DNA of 64,000 nucleotides. Origin: Malachius bipustulatus (lineage: Eukaryota; Arthropoda; Insecta; Coleoptera; Melyridae). The position numbers and the translations under genes were made by a program. Below, piece after piece: positions 35,061 through 46,231 of the stretch; the first letter of the stretch is position 1, and every line of letters begins with the position of its first letter. Below the pieces are notes generated by a model that ran no database searches, was not told where the DNA came from, and saw only the letters and a program-made list of their open reading frames with translations. Location: contig OU342634.1 of NCBI GenBank assembly GCA_910589415.1, forward strand, positions 20,333,144-20,397,143. The letters run 5' to 3'.

Positions 35061-36834
35061 CAGGGTGTTAAGAAAATGACGGATAAACTCTTCAGTACAT
35101 TGTAGGGGACACTCAATAAAGTACGGGAAAAATAATTTTAAAAAATCCAGAGCTACATTTTAAAAGATATAAGCAAAATATTGAACAATAAATTCGGCAA
35201 CGTTGAACACAATAACTGCTGGTATATTTTTGGTATTGTACTTTTTAATTTTATATGATTTGTGTTGCCCCTCGTAAAAAATAACATGTCGGATGGCTGT
35301 GTTTAAAAATAACATGTTTAAGCTGTGGAGTCCGTAAAAACTTCTACAATGTATGTCTTCATAGTAAATAAACAAATAACAAAATGTACTAAAATAGGTT
35401 ACAAAAACTGCTCAAAATTTTGTCCTTGCACATTTAAACAAAGTTCAGTTCGCCGCACAATGTTGTTCTGTACTTGTTCAAGCATTGGGGGCGTCACGGT
35501 TGCAAAAGCATCTCGAATTTTGTTTATAAGATCTTGTTCATTTTGAACTGGAGTCCTATAAACAAGGGATTTGATGTGACCCCACAGAAAAAAATATCGA
35601 GCGGGGTAAGATCTGGGGATCTTGGTGGCCATGGTATTGGACCATTTCGACCTATCCACTGTCCGGGAAATTCGTCATTTAGCCAATTTCTTACTAGAAT
35701 AGCAAAATGAGCTGGGGCTCCGTCTAACTCTAATTGGATCCACATGTTCTGTATTGCCGCCAGGGGAAGATCGTTCAGCCGTTCCTGCAGTTCATTTGTT
35801 AAAAATTCAAAAAAATTATTTCCATTTAACCTGTCCGGCAATATGACTGGTCCTATTAGCTGCCTACCCAGAATTCCTGCCCACACATTTACCCCAAATC
35901 GTTGTTGATGGTAATGCTCAACAGCTATATACGGATTTTCTGAAGAATAATAGTGGTTATTATGCTGATTGAAAAATCCATCCCTTGAAAAATTCGCCTC
36001 ATCGGTCCACAAAATATGGGACGTAAATGTCGGGTTCCTAGCCACTTGTTGCAACAACCAATTGCAGTAATTTACCCGCAGTTGGAAATCATTTTCTAAC
36101 AGAGCTTGCACCTTAGTGTAATGATAAGGGTGATAGCCTTCACCAACAAGAAATGTATTAACAGTTACATGTGAACAATTTAGTTCAGCTGCAATACTTC
36201 TGGTACTTCGTGTGGGATCTTCTTCTAAAAGTTCCAAAACTTGATTTTCCATTTGGGGCGTTAGAATAAGACGAGGACGACCGCGATCTTGACCTGTAGC
36301 TGGCACAAGATTTCCTGTAGAAAACATTCGGTCCTCTAGTCTTCTAAACGCAAAGCTTGTAACGCGTTTTGGCGGCATTCGCCCAAAATAAACGCCATAA
36401 TATCAGCATATTCTCGATTTGAAAACATTTTTTGTAATTAAAGTCAAATAGTTTGATTTGATTATTAAATTTTATTCAAAATTTTACGTCTAATTTCTAA
36501 CAATGTAGGTAGTCAATGTATCAAAACCGTTGTTGCCAAATGCTTTTTTCAGCATCTTGGAAAAGAAAAAAAAATCTTATTAAATTTTCCAACAAGCCAG
36601 TAATACATCTTAAGCAATTTTTTAAATTGATAATGATTAAAGTACCCTTTTTATATCTGTAAAATAATCTAGTTTTTGGAAATACCTAAAAACAAAGATA
36701 GTAAAATGTTAACTTTGGCATTTTTTATCTCACCAAATTGAAGACCAGAATTTTTTAAGTTATTTTTCCCGTACTCTACTGAGTGTCCCCTACAATGTAC
36801 TGAAGAGTTTATCCGTCATTTTCTTAACACCCTG
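35061..36834 (-). mobile_element. full-length mariner-like transposon, about 75-bp terminal inverted repeats, TA duplication
   Basis: The ends are CAGGGTGTTAAGAAAATGAC and its complement, and the repeat pairs for about 75 bp, through GTAGGGGACACTCAATAAAG on the left. TA lies at 35059-35060 and 36835-36836, the standard mariner target duplication. The transposase gene is on the minus strand (36378 to 35399) and carries a frameshift. At 1774 bp the element has the length of an autonomous copy. Confidence 0.92.
35399..36378 (-). pseudogene. mariner/Tc1-type transposase, one frameshift
   Basis: Translation starts at MPPKRVTSFAF (36378). A helix-turn-helix region follows (STRSIAAELNCSHVTVN, about residues 58-75). 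The catalytic residues lie in LWTDEANF, LDGAPAHF and SPDLTPLD. By my count 41 residues lie between the second and third aspartates, so the triad reads DD41D rather than the DD34D of classical mariner. The frame breaks at about 35560-35600. The first frame ends at 35524 in unrelated residues, while FFLWGHIKSLVYRTPV and the C-terminal 60 or so residues continue in the other frame to 35399. One small indel explains this. The enzyme would cut and paste its host element at TA sites. This copy is probably inactive. Confidence 0.9.
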
Positions 36835-36879
36835 TATATATATAGTAGGCGTTAGTGTCGGTAATGCAGGTTCCTTAAA

Positions 36880-37017
36880 ACTGAATATGTGTATTACCGA
36901 CACAAAGTAAGCGTCGGTAATGCAGGCTGCCTAAAAGTCAATACAGTGAGGAGATTTTGTATTTACCTAGTACGAAACTTACCCCTTTGCGCTCCAGTAG
37001 AATATTTAAAACTTAAC
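36880..37017 (+). repeat. direct repeat, right copy
   Basis: Partner of 34103-34249, with several indels. Contains TGTATTACCGACACAAAGTA and the shared TATTTACCTAGTACGAAAC. Confidence 0.75.
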
Positions 37018-37189
37018 TCCCACATTAGTTGCTATGCTATCACTAATAAGACAGTATTTTGCTGGATATTATGAATGGCATGCGGATATGAATTTTCTTA
37101 TAAGTATATGATTAGCTTTATTCAATGTTTAGTACCTACAGAGATCTGGTAAGATCCTGCAGTTATTAATGATCCAAATTAGCAAGTTA

Positions 37190-38460
37190 TTTTTTTTTCA
37201 AACCTTCATTGATTTCTAGACATTTGAAATAAACTAAATTTCGTGATTTTCTTTAACTCAGATAGAACTCTCATTATTGGGATTAGAGAAAAATCGTAAG
37301 GGCGTTTTAGAGGATTTTATAACCAATAAAACGGAGTTTTAATTTTTTTTTGCATTCCTTTTCTATTCATTTTCGAGTTGTGTGATAAACTTGTGTTTTT
37401 TTTATTGTAAGTCCATAGTGTTGGTTATGACATTATTAAATAAAATAGGTCTTTTTTCTAAATGACGTTTTTACATTAAAAAAAAAAAAAAATAAAATAC
37501 AAATTTGCCATAACTCAAAAATGACATGACAAATAAAAAAAATTATAACGTCGTTTTATTGGTTATACAGAGTGTATCTAAATAACACCGAAAAAATTTA
37601 AGAGCTGATTCTTTGGTCAAAAATAAACAAAAAATTTCGTATAAACGTGTGTCTAGAAATGCACCCTTTTTGAGATATAGGGGTGTCAAAAAAAGATTAT
37701 TTTACTAGTTTTTTGAAGATATTTGGGGAACTGTTTGAGATATGAAACTCACCTTTTGTAAATGTCATATCATTGATATTTATAGCTACTTTTTTAATAC
37801 TGAGTTTTTTTCATGTGTCATTATAGCGGAGATCTCAGAAATGAGCGAAGTTTTTTTGCCCTTAATTTTTCGACACTTGTCTTGAAACATTCAAAGCGAG
37901 TTTTTCATCGTAAATGCCCGTTTTTCTCGAAAATGGCTCACGTTAGCAGTTATAACCAAGAGTATCTTTTTGTGTAGAAAACATTGACGGTTAAAAGTGT
38001 GCTTTTAAAATATCAATTTGCCCAGTGTCGTAGATATTAGGGGCAAAAAAACCCCCAACCCTAAAAATCTCCGGCACTGGTATACTTAAAAAAGGTAGTT
38101 AGCATTAAAATAGTTGCTAATATCAATGATAAGATCTGTACAAAAGCTGAATTCTGTGTCTTATACGGTTCCCGAGACATCTTCAAAAAACTCGAAAAAC
38201 AATGTTTTTTGACACCCTGTATTTCAAAAAGGGTGCATATCCAGACACACGTTAATAGGAAATTTTTTGTTTATTTTTTATCAAAGAATCCTTCCCTAAA
38301 TTTTTTCGGTGTTATTTAGATACACCCTGTATAATCGTCTAACTATATCCATTGCGATTTTTTTCTAATCCCAAAACGAGTGTGCTATGTCCCTATAAAA
38401 AATTCGCAAAATTTAGTTTATTTCAAATATCTAGAAACCCAGGTTTCAAAAAAAAAAATA
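37190..38460. repeat. nested fold-back: outer arms around an inner TA-flanked palindrome
   Basis: The outer left arm (about 37190-37330, with TTTCTAGACATTTGAAATAA and ATTGGGATTAGAGAAAAATC) pairs with the outer right arm (about 38335-38455). Inside, 37568-38329 is a 762-bp element. It begins TA then CAGAGTGTATCTAAATAACA and ends TGTTATTTAGATACACCCTG then TA, and its arms pair towards the middle. No protein is encoded. Confidence 0.8.
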
Positions 38461-39272
38461 AAAACAAAAGTTGCTTGGAATTTAGCTCAATATAAACTGT
38501 ACCAAAGATTGAAAAAAACTCACCCTGTATAATTATGAAAATTGAACAATTAACAATAACAAGCCAAATTTATCAAACTAATAAGTTAATTATGTAATAG
38601 TTATAACAATTGAATGATATTCTTATAACAATTTACAATAATGAAAATGGCCTCCTAAGTTGAAAGCTGGGTCTCGATTTTATCGGAAATGGCTTAACCA
38701 GTTTAAAAATAAATGTAATTACATCAGCTTTTCAATATTTTAAGAAATTACCAATTTTAACATTTCTTAGTAGTAGTTGCTAATTGCTATAGTAATAATT
38801 TGATTCAACATGGATTGTTTGCAACAATACAGATGTGCCCTATTTCAGAGCCCACTACGGGTATCTTGTAAATGCTAAGAGATACAGGTCGGTTAAATTA
38901 GAGAAAAGTTGCCCTAATTTGTGGCCATCTCAAACACGTCATGAAGACATAAAAGATATCTGGGACCGTTTCTGAAATATCCTGAAAAATCCAGATGTTT
39001 TTCATTATTGGAGATTAATAATTTTTTCTAGGCTTACATAAGCCATTTAGAGCTATCCATCTGACATTTAAAAAATTTTCAAAGCCGATTAGATCCAAGA
39101 GTTTGCAGCCAACAATTGATTTTTTATGGCGATCCAATTGGGTTTTTCATGTCACTCAGTATAAAAAAGTCGTGGAAGCAAACAAAAAATTCCTCAAACT
39201 TTCAGTTTTATTAAGGCAATTTTTTAATTTTTTCTAATTTTATTTTAATAGTGATTTTTTCTAAAATAAATA

Positions 39273-39503
39273 TTTAAAAGGGGGAGCATCGGTCTTCCCT
39301 ATGTAGGTAAGACAAAGTCGCTCCACACCGGTAATATGGGTTTGGAGCCTCTTGCTCATACACCCAGCCTCAAGTATGCCAAATAAATAGTAGAAACACA
39401 AACAACACAGACACCCAGAGCCTTCACTGAGAATCGAACTCAGTCCGACGGATCCAACGATCAAGCAGTTCTCGCTACTGAACCGCGAGGCCACGCCAGG
39501 CTC
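39273..39503 (-). mobile_element. tRNA-headed SINE, second head type, 13-bp duplication
   Basis: On the minus strand it starts at 39503 with GAGCCTGGCGTGGCCTCGCG. The B-box-like GAGTTCGATTCTC follows, and it ends in the same tail domain as the SINE at 14811-15082 (GGAGCGACTTTGTCTTACCT). The direct repeat TCTAAAATAAATA lies at 39260-39272 and 39504-39516. It has only a short A/T end and no long poly-A. Confidence 0.88.
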
Positions 39504-40063
39504 TCTAAAATAAATAATTATTAGACTCAACTATTAAAGCGTTATTATGAACAGTATGAAGTTGCATCATAAATGATTTGTTAGTTTTAATACTATTTGT
39601 GGGTTTTAATACTAATCCTACAACTTGAAAGAAACAATTCAAAGGTTCTGCTTTCTGTGCTCTTGTGTTTCAAATTAAAATAAAACATTCTAGGTCTAGG
39701 TTGTAGAGGGCAGTCTGAGTGCCCTGACTTAAAATATATTCTTGAATATTGTAGCACATAGCTGAATTCTAGCACTATTTCAATTTTGATCGACATAACC
39801 TACTGCATACTAGCTGGCTTCGTTAAAAATAGTACACACATTCAAATTCTTACTACTCTTTTAATTGTTCATCGGACTTTTTGTCTTAGGGGGCAGATAA
39901 CCAAAATTATTAGTTACCAAGGACCAATATTATAAAGGCAATTTATAAACTAATTTACGCAAGCTACTCTTCACCTTAATCTGCACTTCAACATCATTGG
40001 TATTGGTACCTAACTAAATAATCCACACAAAACTATAAAGAACTTATTTATTTTATTTCAATA

Positions 40064-41380
40064 TTATTCCTGACTAACGTCTACATTTTCAGTTTGTAAG
40101 CCCTTGAAAGTAGCAATAGGGACGTAGGTCACTAAGGTGTATAATTTATTAACGGAATCTTCGTCGTCATTTCTTCTGCGTGACAATCGGACACGTACTC
40201 TGAATGGAACATTCCTGCAAAATAAAAAATCATCCACTATTATAATCCCCCAATATTCTTTAAATTTATCTTTTAAATTAAATTTTTATGTTTTTATTGC
40301 TATTAACCGATTTTTTGAGTAGGTTGGTACAAAGTTAATACAACTAAGTACTAACACAGTCTTTATCCTAGCTTAGAAAATAATAAAACAAACACCATCA
40401 TACTATGTATGTCAAATCATGCGTGCTAGTGGAGCTTGTTTAAATTTGACTGCCACTTTGATTTAAATTTTAGAAAAGGGACACCTATATCTCGGTAACG
40501 AAGTCAAGCGAACAATTTTTGTTTTAAATTTAGTCTTTCTGAACATCCTCTATAACACACATTCAGGTAAACCGTGTCTGCCATTTTGGGATTATCCTGT
40601 ATAATATACTTATAGAGTTGAAACAAATAAAGCCAGAAAATAAGATAGACTTTCAGCAAAGAATATGCTAACAACTAAAATGCTTCAACTCAGCACATGC
40701 ATTACAGAAAACATCTTGTGATAGTTTGCAACAACTGTTTCTAAAAAGCAAGTTTAAAAGATTCTTAAGTTTGAGCATTCTATCTTACGGTGGTTACACT
40801 CTAAAGCTGTGTAAACGGGCTCAAGTATATCGAATTCAGTTCAATCGAAGATGAAGATAACAGAACTTGATCAGCGTGAGGTGTAGGCTTCTATTATGTG
40901 CACTGGTGGCCATGAGGCATGACAAAAAAAGTTATTTCTTACGACAGTTACAACACAAACTCAATTTCACTTGAGATTTTGATCAAAATATAAAAAAATT
41001 AACAGTTTTCACCGAAACTTGAATGCAGCTGCAAGTGAAAAAAAGTATTATCCTGCCTGAGGCGAGTCATTATTTTGAACATTTTTACAGGCAAACAACA
41101 ATCAGTGATGTTTAATGCATTCATTCAAATAAGGAGAAGAGCTGAATTACCTGATCCCTTTTGACCACAGCTGTTTGTTTAAACGGGTGTCGATTCGAAC
41201 ATCAGGTGTACCCATTTGCTTCAGTGCAAATTTCCTAATTTCCTTAATGGCTCGGGGGGCCCTCTTCTTGAAACTGATTCCATGTAGCCTCTTGTGTAAA
41301 TTAACTGTGTACTCACGAGTCACAACTTCATTTATAGCCGATTTTTGTCCGTACTTCTTTTCGCCTTTTTCTTTTGCCAT
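40064..41380 (-). CDS. RpL31: ribosomal protein L31 (60S subunit), two coding exons
   Basis: A structural protein of the large cytoplasmic ribosomal subunit. The first coding exon runs 41380 to 41151 (start [20 protein letters not shown]) and ends LWSKGI plus two bases of an Arg codon before GTAATT. The second runs 40214 to 40064 after TTTTGCAG, from [20 protein letters not shown] to ENVDVSQE and TAA. Joined length is 381 nt, or 126 residues, normal for eL31. The intron is 936 bp. An upstream non-coding exon is inferred at 41590-41560, spliced to the acceptor at 41390-41389, eight bases before the ATG. AATAAA signals on the minus strand lie 12-17 nt past the stop. No damage is seen, so it should be functional. 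Confidence 0.97.
40430..40603. repeat. end fragment of a dispersed element (tentative)
   Basis: The segment closing TGCCATTTTGGGATTATCCT then GTATAAT resembles a single right end of the CAGG...TA family. No matching left end was found. It lies inside the RpL31 intron. Confidence 0.3.
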
Positions 41381-41559
41381 TTTTACAACTGTAAAATAAC
41401 CTTACTTCAATAAACTGTGAAATAATCAATAAAAACCAAAACTATGCCACTTTTTAAAAAATACAACCTATTTGTATAAAAATTTGCCTCAACTTTTAAA
41501 CAAATACGTGATTTTTACATAGATTAAATTAGATTAAAAATGCAGTATCACAAATTTAC

Positions 41560-41590
41560 CTTTCCTTTATTTTCGTTTTTCTCTAAAAAG
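41560..41590 (-). promoter_or_regulatory. RpL31: RpL31 leader exon with 5' TOP start
   Basis: On the minus strand, CTTTTTAGAG begins at 41590, a pyrimidine tract of the kind that starts ribosomal-protein mRNAs. GGAAAG followed by a GTAAAT donor ends the exon at 41560. The transcription start is inferred from this motif. Confidence 0.6.
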
Positions 41591-42819
41591 ATCCGCCATC
41601 CGACAATTCGCATCAGTGACGAGTAGAGTTACAACGTTCAATCATTTATCATATGTCATTATGTCAATAGCTACACTTGACGGATATGACACTTTCTGTT
41701 TTTCTACAGTTTTTATTTACGAAGTGTAACTAAACACAGCTATCTTCACACAACCCTAGGCTGCGCACATAATTATAGGAAATAGGAATGGTTCAATTGG
41801 TGTATTTGTACAAATTTACAGGATAAAAACCGAGAAAATAAATATGAACGACTACTAGTGCGTTTACGAATATGTCATTGATATTCGTATCGATGTCAGC
41901 TGTTGGCAGAGCGAGACCATTTTTTAAGTTAAAATCGAAAGTTCATGAAATTCTGAAGATTGTAATAAATAATAAGATATTCATAAGCATCCATATTTCT
42001 CCTATTAACTTTCACCCTCTGACAATTATTATTTGAATTACGGCGCTCTGAGCTCTGACTTATCTTTATCGCTTGGAATGTTCGATTCTTTACGGTCAAC
42101 AATGATACTGATGAATGAATTCTGTGGCATTGTTGACAGAAATTATTATGTGCGTGCACCATTTCAAAGTAAAAGTTTACTTGTTTTACACCAGTTGACC
42201 ACTGTAGCGGATAAATAAGTCGATGAGATAATCCACCGACAAATCTGAACGCACCCTTAAATTAAAAAAAATACAACATTAATTCACCCTCTGGTTACTC
42301 GTGGTCTTGTATAGTGGTACATGGTGGAAGATATCATTACACCAAGCTCGTATATGAGACCAAGTCAGAGACACAATCATCACACAATACACCTATAATA
42401 ATAGACCTATACTTACAGTGTTTGTCAATCGACGCCGTCGGTATGACGTCACGGGACTAAGTAGTGTAGATGGTTCCAAATAAACAAACCGTTCTCGTGG
42501 CCATTGTTGTCAGTTGTCGTGATTTAGTTGAAGTTTATTTAAGTTTACGTGGTGAATTTATGGTCTTACAGTTTGACTTATTGAGATTGTTTTTTAGGCA
42601 TTGACATGCGATCGCTATCAATTAATTGAATCGAACTAAATCATATTTTTGATTTCCGTCGAGCTCGAGCCGTCTGTCGGTAGTTTTATTTTTATCACTG
42701 AAATTCCGTTTTTACTGTAAGCAAAAGTTTACAGTGAAATTGGCAGCCCTGTAACTGTCAAATGCTTGTTTATCTGGAACCCTAGCCGTTTGCCTCACCC
42801 ACTGACGTCGTCACTGACG

Positions 42820-43144
42820 GCGTCCTACGGCGCCCAAATGACTGTGAGCGCGCAGGCTGATGCGTTCTGGGCTTGTTGTTCTTGCAAAGAGTAGTTTTTA
42901 TTGTTTTACTTGAAAAGTAATTAATAAACAAAAAAATATTGGGAGGCGAAAAAGTTTTATTTTTACCGATCTGAAAAAAACTGCGTCCTACGGCGCCCAA
43001 ATGACTGTGAGCGCGCAGGCTGATGCGTTCTGGGCTTGTTGTTCTTGCAAAAAGTAGTTTTTATTGTTTTACTTGAAAAGTAATTAATAAACAAAAAAAT
43101 ATTGGGAGGCGAAAAAGTTGTATTTTTACCGATCTGAAAAAAAA
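42820..43144 (+). repeat. 163-bp tandem duplication
   Basis: GCGTCCTACGGCGCCCAAAT begins at 42820 and again at 42983. Both copies run on through TTACTTGAAAAGTAATTAAT and the GATCTGAAAAAAA end with only a few differences. The near-identity indicates a recent duplication. Confidence 0.9.
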
Positions 43145-43245
43145 CTCAGTAACCTACATTTTTTTTTGTCAATATTATTCGTGAGACTACCCCCCGAGAC
43201 GCCACTGGAACTTATCTTTTAGTAAGTGTCAACTTAGCGTCTTAT
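43145..43245. repeat. dispersed repeat shared with 49262-49350
   Basis: TTATTCGTGAGACTACCCCC then CGAGACGCCACTGG here corresponds to TTATTCTTGAGACTGCCCCC then CTGGACGCCACTGG at 49286-49323. It is probably part of an interspersed element. Confidence 0.65.
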
Positions 43246-43707
43246 TAAAATGAATAACTGCTAGATTTCAACAAAATGAGCAAAATGATCATTTAAATAT
43301 CAATAAAAAATAATAAAGTTTTTTTTTTAAGTTTGACACCAGCATGTATCTTGAAAACCACACACTTCAGAGGACACATGTTTGTTTATATAAACTTTTC
43401 TACTTGAATTTGATTCAACAACTTGAAATTACGGCCTATCGTTAAGTAACACCCTGTATACAAAATTAAAAAAAAAAAAACAGAATAAAATTTAGAAGAA
43501 TTGGATTGGAAAGTGATACTTTTGTGCATGCGAGCATTAGTTAGTCAGTTCCAGTTTCCAGTATCCATTTACAATGTTAGCTGGCACGTTCTTGCAACAT
43601 TATAACAATGCGCATGTGATCTTAACCGTTAATTCGTTGGCAGCTCCGACTTCTCCGAGTTGCGACTGTTGTTAGTTGCGCTTGCGAGTGTTGCTGATTA
43701 GTGATTA

Positions 43708-44188
43708 GGGAACCTGTATTACCGACACTAACGCTTACGAGCGTAGCGCATTAACTCGTTGACGTTTACTTAACACGGTTATGTTTGAACAGCTGGATGT
43801 CATATTTTTGGCACATTTGGTCACAGGCGTAGGTATCAAGTGGAAAAATGAAACAAAATAATAACACGAATAGAAATCGAGGAATCCTCTTCGAGTGGGT
43901 ATTGAAAACATATTACGGGTTTATAGGATCTACGCCTACGCGCACAAGTAGATAGCTTTCTTTTTATTGTTGAAACATCAACATCCTCTAACGCAGCAAA
44001 AGTTTACCATTTTCAAAAAATACGCAGACTTAATAACAAATTATGTGAATTTTTAGACAGTTGTACGTTCATGGAAAATCTGACGTTTTTGAAGTTAAAT
44101 TTGACATTCCCAACTTTTTTCCCAACTTAATGTGAGAATGAGAATGCGCTACCCTAGTAAAGCGTCAGTGTCGGTAATACAACTTCCC
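43708..44188. repeat. 481-bp MITE, TA-flanked, about 45-bp terminal inverted repeats
   Basis: Begins TA (43706-43707) then GGGAACCTGTATTACCGACA and ends TGTCGGTAATACAACTTCCC then TA (44189-44190). Each end continues with a version of the GCGCATT block. Interior blocks such as CATATTTTTGGCACATTTGG and GACAGTTGTACGTTCATGGA are also found, inverted, in the interrupted copy at 34250-36874. Confidence 0.85.
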
Positions 44189-45432
44189 TATTGCTGTTGC
44201 GTTACGATTTACGACGACTGCGAGTTGCATTGCAATTGCAAATTGCAACCCGTGACCATGATGCAAATAAACAAGGTATGTACACGCTGTCCATTGAGAG
44301 TTGTCCGTTGTCATGCCACACTGATTCTGACTAAACAATTTCATTTAATTCGATTTGAATCGTACACTTATTTCTAAGTCGAACCAGATGTGGTATCGCA
44401 GTTCGTGTCAGTGGCGTGTGTTGAGGAATAATGAATATCCTACAAATATATTATTTCGACAAGTTATTGACGAAGTAGAGCCTTGCAACTTTTTGATAAC
44501 AAAAATGTATAATGCAAGTAAGTAAGAATGATAATAATTATTGTTATCATCATGATAGAAATATCATGTCACCTACCTGCTGGTTGCCGTTTAAAAGAAA
44601 GAATAACACCTCCGTTTTCTTATTTGAAAGTAAAATATTCCAGCAATTTTACCACAAGACCACGTACTAGGGAGTTCAATCGTTTCCTAGGCAAAACAAG
44701 GAAATAGATTTTTAGGCATTCGCGAAATTAAGTTACTCATAGTTTATCACACCGTACAATAAACACAGGTAATTCTGCTAATTTCGTATTAAAAACGTTT
44801 CAAATCACAACACAAACCTTATTAGTATATTTAACGCTGACACTGACACTACTGACAGTAGCGACGACAATCTTATCGTAATATCGTATCAATCTAAGCG
44901 TATCAAGACGCGAGTCGATACTTCCGTCTCACTCTCGCTCATCTTTCTAGAATTGCTGACGATTCAAACGTATTTCTGACAATACGTCCCATTTTAACTC
45001 GATTGACTATGCAATGCAATTGAAGGAGTAAGAAACATAACGAGATGATGTATCCTTAGTTATCACAACAGACAACTGTCAGTGTACAGAGTATATGTCA
45101 GCGCGCAGCTTGTGATGTCAGTATCACCACACTGACGTCACAGGCTACAAACGACATGCGACTTGTCAGTAATAATGACGTAAAGTCGCGATTTAGTAGC
45201 TTATTTCGAGGTTTGTAGATGTTCTAGTAATTTTAATAAGTCTGACTTCAGTACCTGACTGTATGATAGCAAAAATGGTTTATTGTGCGGTAAGTGAGGG
45301 TGTGAGAATCACGCAAAAAAAAACGAAAGGCAAAGAGATATTTTTTTTAGTTTGCAAGCATAGGCAAAGGCAATTATGTATCAATAATCTGTATCGTATC
45401 AATGTTAGCACTAGCACTTTTCGTTACACTTC

Positions 45433-45699
45433 ACAATTGAACCCTATGCTGCAACAACGTTGTAAGTGCCAAAAGTAAATTTTGCGGGAAGTCGGAATAA
45501 ACATTTTTTTGTGAACCAATACAATATATCAGCTTACAAACATTAATACATTAATGTTAATTAATGAATATAAGTAATTAATATATTAATGTTTGTAAGC
45601 TGATATATTATATTGCTTCACAAAAAAATGTTTATTTCGACTTCCCGCAAAATTTACTTTTGGCACTTACAACGTTGTTGCAGCATAGGGTTCAATTGT
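45433..45699. repeat. 267-bp fold-back element just upstream of RpL9
   Basis: The left arm (CAATTGAACCCTATGCTGCA ... AAATTTTGCGGGAAGTCG) is repeated inverted with few mismatches to TAGGGTTCAATTG ending at about 45698. The apex is an AT-rich ATTAATGTTAATTAATG region. It lies about 190 bp before the proposed RpL9 transcription start. Confidence 0.85.
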
Positions 45700-45892
45700 T
45701 GACTTTCACCTTAAAATATTTTCAATTCTTCCGTTAGATCATGGATTACAATCACCAAGTGACGTCATGCGCAGCGCGGACGAGTTTTCAGTCAAACGCT
45801 GACATACCATATGCCCGTGAAAAGAGGAGGACAGAATTACAGAAACAGAATATTTTTTTTATATTTTCTGCATTTCTCTTCTTATTTTTATT

Positions 45893-45926
45893 CTTTCCGC
45901 CTTCGGAGTTGGTGAAGTCTGTGTAG
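45893..45926 (+). promoter_or_regulatory. RpL9: RpL9 leader exon with 5' TOP start
   Basis: CTTTCCGCCTTCGGAGTTGG begins at the pyrimidine run at 45893. The exon ends GTGTAG before the donor GTTAGT at 45927. It would be joined to the acceptor TTTTTCAG, four bases before the RpL9 ATG. The start site is inferred from the TOP-like motif. Confidence 0.6.
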
Positions 45927-46231
45927 GTTAGTATCTAAACTTTCGAAATTTCTGAAATTGTAATTTAGATCCATCGTAACTAAATGAAACTGTTTTATTA
46001 AAAAATAAACAGTTTTACGGAGGTCCCGGTAATTGCAGTTTATTCTCACCTGTATATTTTGGACTAGATCAGTTAGTGATCAGTAGTCTTAATTTCCCTC
46101 AAAAACAGGTTATGTTTAGAAAGTCTCAGTTTTTAGATTCACAAGTTTTTTTTCTCTAATTATTGTTATTAACAGTGTTATTCACCGCAATATTGAACAA
46201 AAATTAAGAACTTTCCATCTTTTTCAGCAAA

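Larger units (their letters stand above)
34250..36874. mobile_element. MITE related to 43708-44188, split by a mariner-like element
   Basis: The left part 34250-35058 and the short right part 36837-36874 together match, in inverted orientation, the element at 43708-44188. Ends are GGGAACCTGTATTACCGA and its complement CGGTAATGCAGGTTCC. TTAAAA lies outside both ends (34244-34249, 36875-36880). The mariner-like element at 35061-36834 interrupts it between CGCTCCCTATA and TATATAGTAGGCG. No protein is encoded by the MITE itself. Confidence 0.8.

Noticed and set aside
39261..39530. 89-codon minus-strand frame
   Set aside because: It is the translation of the SINE at 39273-39503.
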